64,000 bases of DNA, taken from assembly GCA_964019055.1 (NCBI GenBank), contig OZ025213.1, positions 1,617,269 to 1,681,268 on the forward strand, read 5' to 3'. A program made the translations under genes and the position numbers. The notes under the pieces were generated by a model that saw nothing but the letters and a program-made list of their open reading frames with translations, was not told the DNA's origin and searched no databases. Below, piece after piece: positions 57,598 to 64,000 of this stretch (within the stretch, counting starts at the first letter, position 1; every line of letters starts with the position of its first letter). This DNA comes from Anthopleura xanthogrammica (Eukaryota > Cnidaria > Anthozoa > Actiniaria > Actiniidae).

Positions 57598-58220
57598 TAA
57601 AAGTTCAAACTCAAAAAAAGCAGGATTCGTAGAGGGTTTTTAAGGCAATTCTCTTATACTTAAAATGCTTTCGCCTTTTGAAATTGTGTGATTTAATTTT
57701 AGTAAAAGCGTGCAATATAAAATAGTAGATTTTATTCTCATTGTTCTCTTTTGTGTCTATTTGATTATTGCACTTTAACAGTTTAACAAAAAATTTCTAT
57801 TTCTCAGGTTTAATGACTTCGCTCTACAACAAAACTAAACGCTGGGGCACATGACACAGATGACATAGAGTAGTCATTACAAATTTTAGAACGTAATCAT
57901 CAGAGACCACCCCAAGAGAAAACACGATCATATTACTCCAGTTTTGAAATAGCTGCACTGTCCTGCACTGGATTCCAGTTAAAGTGTTGGTGCTACATCC
58001 CAAATTCCTTTGAATTCGATACTCTTACAAGTAAGGTATAGACCAGAAATAGTAAATAAACTAAGGAGTAAATAAAGTGAAATAACAAGAAACACAGGAC
58101 TACAAGAAACTGTAAAAACGATCTAAAAGGAAAAACGAAGAACTTACATTTGTGTAGGACGGGATGAACGACGAGCACCAACTGACTGAAAATTAACATA
58201 TGGGGCGTATATAAAGCAGT
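57598..58220 (-). promoter_or_regulatory. Putative 5' leader exon and promoter of SLC16 copy 4
   Basis: Duplicate of the arrangement upstream of copy 3: GTAAG donor at 58147 after ...CCTACACAAAT, TGCTTCAG acceptor before 57598, and CTTTATATACGCC near 58206-58218. Conservation here reflects recent duplication and is not independent evidence of function. Confidence 0.33.
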
Positions 58221-58379
58221 ACGAACTCCGTAGGGACAACTAACAATATCGAAAAATACTAAGGAATGTGACGAATAGAACAATGACTAAGATACTTGAA
58301 AACAGAACAAAAGGACACTAAGCGAAAATGTGTAAATACTTAATTCAGATCAACATAAAGAACGCATAAAGAACGCATA

Positions 58380-58890
58380 GTTTTAAATTTAAGATTCTAC
58401 TCATAGCATTCAAAGCTTTAAATGGTTTAGCGCCAGTTTATATCACTAACATATTAATTAAGTAGATATATTCCTGCTCGTCAATTAAGATCTTCTGACA
58501 TGCTTTTACTGAAGGTGCCATCATTTAACCTTAAGATGTACAGCGATAGGGTCTTTTCAATTTTTGCACCAAAATTATGGAATCAGCTGCCATATGACAA
58601 AGTCATACTGAATACTTTTAAAACCAGTCTTAAGACTTCTTTTTTTAAACAAGCATATGGTTAAATAATACTAGTTTTACTCTTGTAGATATTTTTAGAT
58701 TCGTATATATATATATATATTATATATATTTTTTTATCTTTTTAGATATACTCATATTTTTAGATATGCTATGACTAACATTTTGTTTTATATTGTTTTT
58801 GATTAACTATTTACTAATATTATACTTATAGATTTTGAAATTATATTTATAGACCTTTTATAAAGCGCCTTAGAATTTCATTATTATTAT
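58380..58890 (+). mobile_element. 5'-truncated L2/CR1-type LINE tail with 3' UTR, unit B
   Basis: ALNGLAPVYITNILIK, then a frameshift, then YIPARQLRSSDMLLLK, VFSIFAPKLWNQLPYD and NTFKTSLKTSFFKQAYG with a stop at the expected end. An AT-rich 3' UTR ends TATAAAGCGCCTTAGAATTT and an ATT microsatellite, the usual L2/CR1 terminus. It is the orthologue of 52880-53165. Confidence 0.78.
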
Positions 58891-59631
58891 TTGTAAGATG
58901 AGACGTATAGGACTAAAGGTTAAGGTATTACTTCACGGAACCGTGGAAATTTAAATTTAATAAATATTATATTGATTTGCATAAAATCGTAAAATGTACC
59001 TAAGGCCCGCTTTAGACGTCGAGTTTCACATGTGCCGAATCTAATGCAAATGAATTCAAACAACAGGTTTTGCTCATTTTCATTAGATTCGGCAAAATTC
59101 GACGTCTAAACTGTCATATTTAGCACGAATACACTTCATTACACTTTTGAATTTTTTCGTAGACAAGTTATTTTTTGTCTTTGATCGACTGACGTCTAAA
59201 AACAGTAAAATAATCCCCACACTTTGTTTCAAAGGTTAATGAAAACCACTCTAGGATCATCTAGGAATGTTATATATGCTATTACACTCTTTTCATCGCC
59301 GTGCACAGACACATTTACCTTATAACAAAGTACTATTATAGTAGAGATATCACGCGATGAGCTCCTCAACAACAGAGGAAAACAACCCAGAACACTCGGT
59401 CTTGAAACTCTTGATGAGGCGTCTAGGGGAAAAAATGTGAAAATGTTTTCGTTTAGATGAAGTTGATGCTCAGTTGCATTAAACTTTGTTGCTGTAGAGA
59501 ATATAGTTGGTGCATCGGAAGACCATAGAAGAGTGAGCTTTATTTGTCCCACATCAATGACTTGCGTCATATCTCAATCACCACAAACAATAGAATAACC
59601 AAAGGAAGCCCAAGAGGTAAAGACGATAATA

Positions 59632-59779
59632 AGCCAATTCACAGTTTAAGAATCGTCTTCAGTGCACATGCGATTTTATCCCGAATTTCTCGCGTTCTTT
59701 TGTTTAAACCTTCTTTATGAGAAATTCGGGATAAAATCGCATGCGCACTGAAGATGATTCTTAACTGTGAATTGGCTTA
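59632..59779. mobile_element. 148-bp palindromic MITE present only in unit B
   Basis: AGCCAATTCACAGTTTAAGA at the left and TCTTAACTGTGAATTGGCT-type sequence at the right are inverted, as are GCATGCGCACTGAAG / CTTCAGTGCACATGC and AAATTCGGGATAAAATCGCA with its complement. The empty site in unit A reads GACGATAATACTGATGG (~54551-54567), giving an exact insertion point and a TA-containing 2-3-bp target duplication. Confidence 0.88.
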
Positions 59780-60413
59780 TACTGATGGATAATCGAAAAA
59801 AGTAGTGTGAAAATCTGGCCTTTGACATTATTTGTACATCGGCAAATCACGGTCTGTGAGCAAACCTGTATCATCGTCATACATATACTCCACGAACTAT
59901 AAGGATTTCTATTTCTATATATCTTATAGAATTTTTTCAATATAGGCAAAGAAATACTTTTTTCTTCAATAACATTCAACTCATCGAATAACTACGAAAA
60001 TGTATTTGACATATTCATAGATAATATTATCATATTATCAGGGTTCGTGCTGGAATTCAAAACCCATTTTTAAGTGCACTTGAAAAGCCCTTGAAAATAG
60101 AAAAGATGTTGAATACTCCTGGAATAGCCCTTGAATATTATACCTAGTTGATTACGATCATTTGTAACCTAATTTCTGTTCACGATTCACTTGTTATTTC
60201 GATTGTAACTTTGTTCCAAGAATGACAAGGTTGGTATGCTACTTTCCATCATTTAACGTCGATGTTATCAAGCTTAAATACCCTTTAACAATGACTTTTT
60301 ATTGATTGTTAAAAAAAATTCCCAAACATCCAAAATTGATCCTTGATAATCGTCATTTTGGACCTTTTCACTATATTCACCATTCATTACCAATTACTAT
60401 CTATTTTACTTTT

Positions 60414-60657
60414 TCAAAATTTTGTTTCGTAATGTTCCTTGCTGCCTGACTTTGTCCAAAATATTTCGTTTTCATGAGAACATGATTTGTCTATTTCCTT
60501 CGTCTTTGTGGAGTTGTCCGCCATATTGTCATAGCTATCATCATCAGCAGACATCGCAGTTTTATTTTCTTGATTTTCTTCTTTGATAACTAGATTCACA
60601 TAAGATGCTACATTCATGTCATGTCCTCAGTACGTTTTTCATTCATCATCTCCAAAG
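60414..60657 (-). pseudogene. Decayed remnant of the ancestral copy 5 C-terminal tail
   Basis: In another frame beyond the TAG of copy 5, this stretch still encodes IKEENQENKTAMSADDDS and IDKSCSHENEIFWTKSGSKE, nearly identical to the tail of copy 4. It is a relic of coding sequence made untranslated by a frameshift. Confidence 0.75.
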
Positions 60658-62851
60658 CTACATTTTCTTTTCATCCACATTTTGACGGTTGTCCGGAACA
60701 TCTTCATTTTTTGGGGATTCAGTTGTCCCTATCTGTGTTGGCTGTCCTTCCAGTTCCGGTGTCCTCCGTGGTTTAAAGTAATATTGTAAAAAGGGAAGGA
60801 AGAATGATAGCAGTAAAATGGCTCCAGCGGTGTAAAAGGCTGGTTTGTACGAACCAGTTTTATCGGCGATAAAACCTATAAAAATTGGAAGATTCTCAAG
60901 TCAATACTTTTACCTTACATGGCGTTATGGGCTGGAATGGCAAAGGTCAGCCACAAGGATCAAGCTCTACACATTCCTCTCACATGATTCCCTATTTCCC
61001 AATGTCTGTACAGCACATGCGCAGAACTTACCAATGAGAGGAGGTCCTGTGAAGTCAGCTATGGATGAGAGCAACAGGCCAATTGGAAACGCATATTGTC
61101 TTAGTCTTGGTTCAACTGTTTTCAAGAATAAAACAACTGTTGTGGTATTCAAAATACCAATGCCAAGACCAAGGAGGGCAGAAAAGCACACGAATAGAAT
61201 ATAACTTGAAGACACCTGAAGTAGAATTGTAGCGAGTCCCATGCTGAGAGCTCCAGCCTGGCTAACATGGAATGGATTGACTCTTTTGTGGTCCATAATC
61301 CTCCCTGCTACGATACTTGTAATCAGTGAAGAAACGCCAATCGCTATGAAGAGATTGGAGGCTTTTTGCGCTGGAATACCGACTTCACGACAATAACTGA
61401 CCTGCAAGGACAATGAGAAAAGAAATCCGCATAAAATACGAACAAACTGAAATGATACTGGCACGTCAGTGTGTGCTAAACCTATGAACGTCACGCAATA
61501 CTGACTTGTATTGCTATTTGTTTTATTGTTTAGCAGTATACCAGGCCGTCGTCAGCCAATCAACAGCCAATCAGAACGTACGATTTTTAGGATAACGGTT
61601 AGGGAAAAAAATTAAAAAAGAAAGCAAAAATGACGCCGAAGCGGCGATGCGCACTAATTAGATCGAATCTTATTAGATGCTCAATGATTAGACCTACACC
61701 GCCAATTACGCAACACCAGGTAATTGTGCTAGTGTGTATCGTGGCAGTATAAGTATGACATATCTGATTTTACCCTTCACTTGACTCTGAAAATGACTTC
61801 CGCTAAGGTTGTCGAAACGTCAGTCATATCAAACAGTCCTTCTCAGGACTACATCCACCCGGATGATCATAATACAAATATTGTTTCTTCGACAAATATT
61901 GTTACTTCGATAAATATCCATTCACCTGGGTTCAGACCTTTCTTTACAATAAAAAAATTGAAGCGTTTTCCTTACCAAATGCACAAACCAGACAAAGCCA
62001 CCCATAACCTGTAGATGGATAACTATCACTGCAACCACGAACATCGGTCTTTTGAATATTTCCACCACCATTGACCAGTTCAATTCACCTGGTTGATTTT
62101 CATTGCCTCTGTGCTGTCTTTCTTTATCCACTGGGTCCTTAACATTAGGATCAAAGCTGCAAACAGCCAGTAATGGTAGTACAAAAGAACCAGCTATGAT
62201 CATGTACATCGTCCTGAAGCCATACGAATCGATAAGCAACTGGACAATTGGTCCAAGTGACAAGACTCCTATATTTGACGCTCCCGTAACGAAACCAAGG
62301 GCAATGGATTGTCTCTTGTTGAAATATTTCGTTGTGGTGAATATACAAGATAAGTAAACTAGCGAAAAGCCCAGTCCGTAGATAATACTGTAAGAGAAGA
62401 AGACTTGGATGATGTTTGTAGTGAATGAAGTGGTTACAAGACTTGTTATGCACATCAGAATTCCAAGTATTGCAGTGTTACGGATATTGAGGCGGGTCAT
62501 CACCATGGTGGACAGCGGCATACAGAAGAAACCCAGTCCTATTGGGATGGATCCTGCCCAAGCTGTCAGTAAAACAAGAAACATTAACTTTTTGATGCTT
62601 TACAAGATTTTTGAAGTGTTAATTGTTAACAAGAGTCCTAAAATCCACGAGTGCACACCTGCTTTTTGGAAAACAAGTGAATCAGTTCCATATTTACCTG
62701 TTCTCTCTTTGTTTTCCATGAAGTAGTCCATAAGAACAGGCATAACAACCGCAAAACATTTTAGCATACCAAACACTAGAGCCAAAGAGAGACACCCAGA
62801 AAAGCACACTAACCAGGACCACGCGCTGTCTGGTGTCCTCATCCTTTTCAT
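60658..62851 (-). CDS. SLC16/monocarboxylate-transporter-like, array copy 5, shortened tail (4 exons)
   Basis: Exons 62851-62698, 62562-61976, 61401-61032 and 60875-60658 give 442 residues. DSAWSWLVCFSG, KYFNKRQSIALGFVTGASNI and YCREVGIPAQKASNLF mark the family. Exon 1 is shorter than in its relatives (MKRMRTPDSAWSW). The transmembrane core is intact. In exon 4 one base is lost relative to copy 4 in the GATGAAGAAGAAAAT region, so translation ends at a TAG (60660-60658) soon after the last helix. The remainder of the ancestral tail lies downstream in decayed form (60414-60617, plus a 2-bp gain near 60620). The last helix is followed by KPRRTPELEG, where others have KPWRTLEMEG. It may still work as a transporter with a short tail. 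Confidence 0.8.
61745..61925 (+). repeat. Retroelement-like segment with GTCGAAACGTCAGTCA motif, SLC16 copy 5 intron 2
   Basis: ATGACTTCCGCTAAGGTTGT then CGAAACGTCAGTCATATC, AACAGTCCTTCTCAGGACTA, CATCCACCCGGATGATCATA and a final TCACCTGGGTTCAGACC. It resembles a dispersed segment seen in cnidarian genomes; the attribution is from memory. Its GAAACGTCAGT core is shared with the motif at 63478-63506. Confidence 0.45.
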
Positions 62852-62921
62852 TTACTTTGACCTTAGTGAAGTTGAAAGCATACTTTATTGTTGATAACTA
62901 TCTAATTTTGGATTTTTCGAT

Positions 62922-63045
62922 AATAATAATAATAATAACAATAATAATAACAATAATAATAATATTAATAATAATAATAACAATAATAATAACAATAATA
63001 ATAATAACACTAATTATGATAACAATAAAAAATAATAACAAGAAC

Positions 63046-63092
<47 letters not shown>

Positions 63093-63150
63093 CAACAATA
63101 AATAAAGTAATAATAATAGTAATATAATAACACTAATAATAACACTAACT
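62922..63150. repeat. (AAT)n microsatellite
   Basis: About 75 AAT/AAC triplets with interruptions, starting ~70 bp upstream of the SLC16 copy 5 start codon. It accounts for the poly-Asn, poly-Ile and poly-Leu frames there. Confidence 0.95.
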
Positions 63151-64000
63151 TAAGTTGAACGCATGGCAGTTGAAACCTAGCACCGATAAAGTTACGAGTG
63201 GACCTCTATGTTTCACCTCTATGAATGACACGGTCCGGGCCAACCACTAATCAAAATATCTCTTTGTTTGAGTAGCCAGTGGAAGTAGAGATCTGGTTGG
63301 CACATTAATATCAATAGGTCAATGACGTCAGCTTTATTATCATTATTGGTCACGTTATAGAATCGAAGTACACAACATTGAAAGCCATTAACTTTGAACA
63401 AACTCATCGAAGAGACATTAAACATTTGTGATAAAAAGTTAAATTTTACACCGTGAAAAAAAAGAAAGATCACTTACTGACGTTTCGTACGCTAGTCCTT
63501 CGTCGGAGTAAAAGGAGATATTAACTTTGACGAAACAATTCGTTTATGGTAAGCTATACGATTGTATTGCGAAAAATAGGTTGTAAACAAGTTATAAACA
63601 AGTAATATTGCTCATTCTAAAACACAACTACTCACCGTGACCACTTGAGTACAAATCAAATTTTTAAGACAGACTCTCGTTGAAAATTGGCAAGTAAGAT
63701 GGCGGAACACTGTATATAACTTAATTTAAAGAATTCGATTTTAAAGGTTGCATTTGCTTGGATATCTACTTCACTTGTATCTTCTTCTTGGTTATTTACC
63801 AGCGATATTAATATCTTGACTGATCTATCTAGGCTATCATGGTCGACTGACTGTCTACAACACGATGCATGCATTTTGTTTGAATATATTACAATTCACA
63901 ACACTCCTAATGATATACAAAAGTTGAAATGATGTACAACTACTACATTCCATCGTGCTGGGGTGCTAATAAGAACGTGAATTACGTAACCCGAGGAATA
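63151..64000. other. Right-edge region without recognised gene
   Basis: Apart from the hammerhead-like motif, no exon or complete element is recognisable. Short frames (63219-63473, 63656-63874, minus strand) lack family features. Confidence 0.4.
63478..63506 (-). ncRNA. Degenerate hammerhead-ribozyme-like motif
   Basis: On the minus strand: CCGACGA, GGAC-TAGC-GTAC, GAAAC, GTCA. This is the order of a hammerhead core (CUGANGA, stem II, GAAA, GUC), with one core mismatch (C for U) and one unpaired base in stem II. Such motifs occur in Penelope-like and other retroelements. It is probably an inactive relic. Confidence 0.3.

Larger units (their letters stand above)
55512..60790. repeat. Segmental tandem duplication, unit B (~5.3 kb)
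   Basis: Direct repeat of 50024-55511. Differences from unit A: it lacks the 53166-53990 sequence, keeps the LINE 3' UTR, and gained a 148-bp palindromic insertion at 59632. Boundaries fall inside the homologous last exons of the SLC16 genes. Confidence 0.9.

Overview
The window is animal nuclear DNA, AT-rich, with short exons bounded by GT-AG introns and many small palindromic DNA elements. Gene content (Rab escort protein, mitochondrial pyrimidine-nucleotide carriers, a cGAS-like receptor, purple acid phosphatase, an SLC16-like family) and the repeat style fit an anthozoan cnidarian, most likely a stony coral. That assignment is inference. No bacterial operons, rRNA genes or CRISPR arrays were seen.

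Layout. 1-1135 (minus): first two exons of a HAD-family hydrolase running off the left edge, head to head with 1386-5586 (plus), a complete 8-exon Rab escort protein gene (CHM/REP). 7057-19253: three SLC25A33/36-type carriers. Two are intronless (7057-8127 minus, 11785-12774 plus) and the third (16019-19253 plus) keeps a 5-exon structure. 19558-26187: repeat-dominated, with a 34-bp minisatellite and a 5.7-kb terminal-inverted-repeat element (20313-26028). That element holds a 75-bp tandem array and a nested hAT-like element, and appears to have landed inside the edge of a smaller palindromic element.

26456-28839 (minus): a two-exon cGAS-like receptor (cGLR) with the GS motif and all three catalytic acidic residues. 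It lacks the cysteine cluster of the vertebrate cGAS zinc ribbon and has a long basic N-terminal tail. 31074-35654 (plus): a 12-exon purple acid phosphatase (ACP7-type) with all seven metal ligands.

38177-62851 (minus): a head-to-tail array of five SLC16/monocarboxylate-transporter-like genes. Copies 3 and 4 sit in a recent ~5.4-kb tandem duplication that also copied their upstream DNA and a dead L2/CR1-type LINE tail. Copy 4 looks like a chimera, with the body of copy 3 and the tail of copy 5. Copy 3 has a +1 frameshift and copy 5 has a frameshifted, shortened tail. Copy 1 lacks the first coding intron of the other four.

Coding models were built by hand: reading frames were joined at GT-AG sites and checked for phase continuity and family similarity. 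No transcript data or searches were available. UTRs and transcription starts are mostly unknown.
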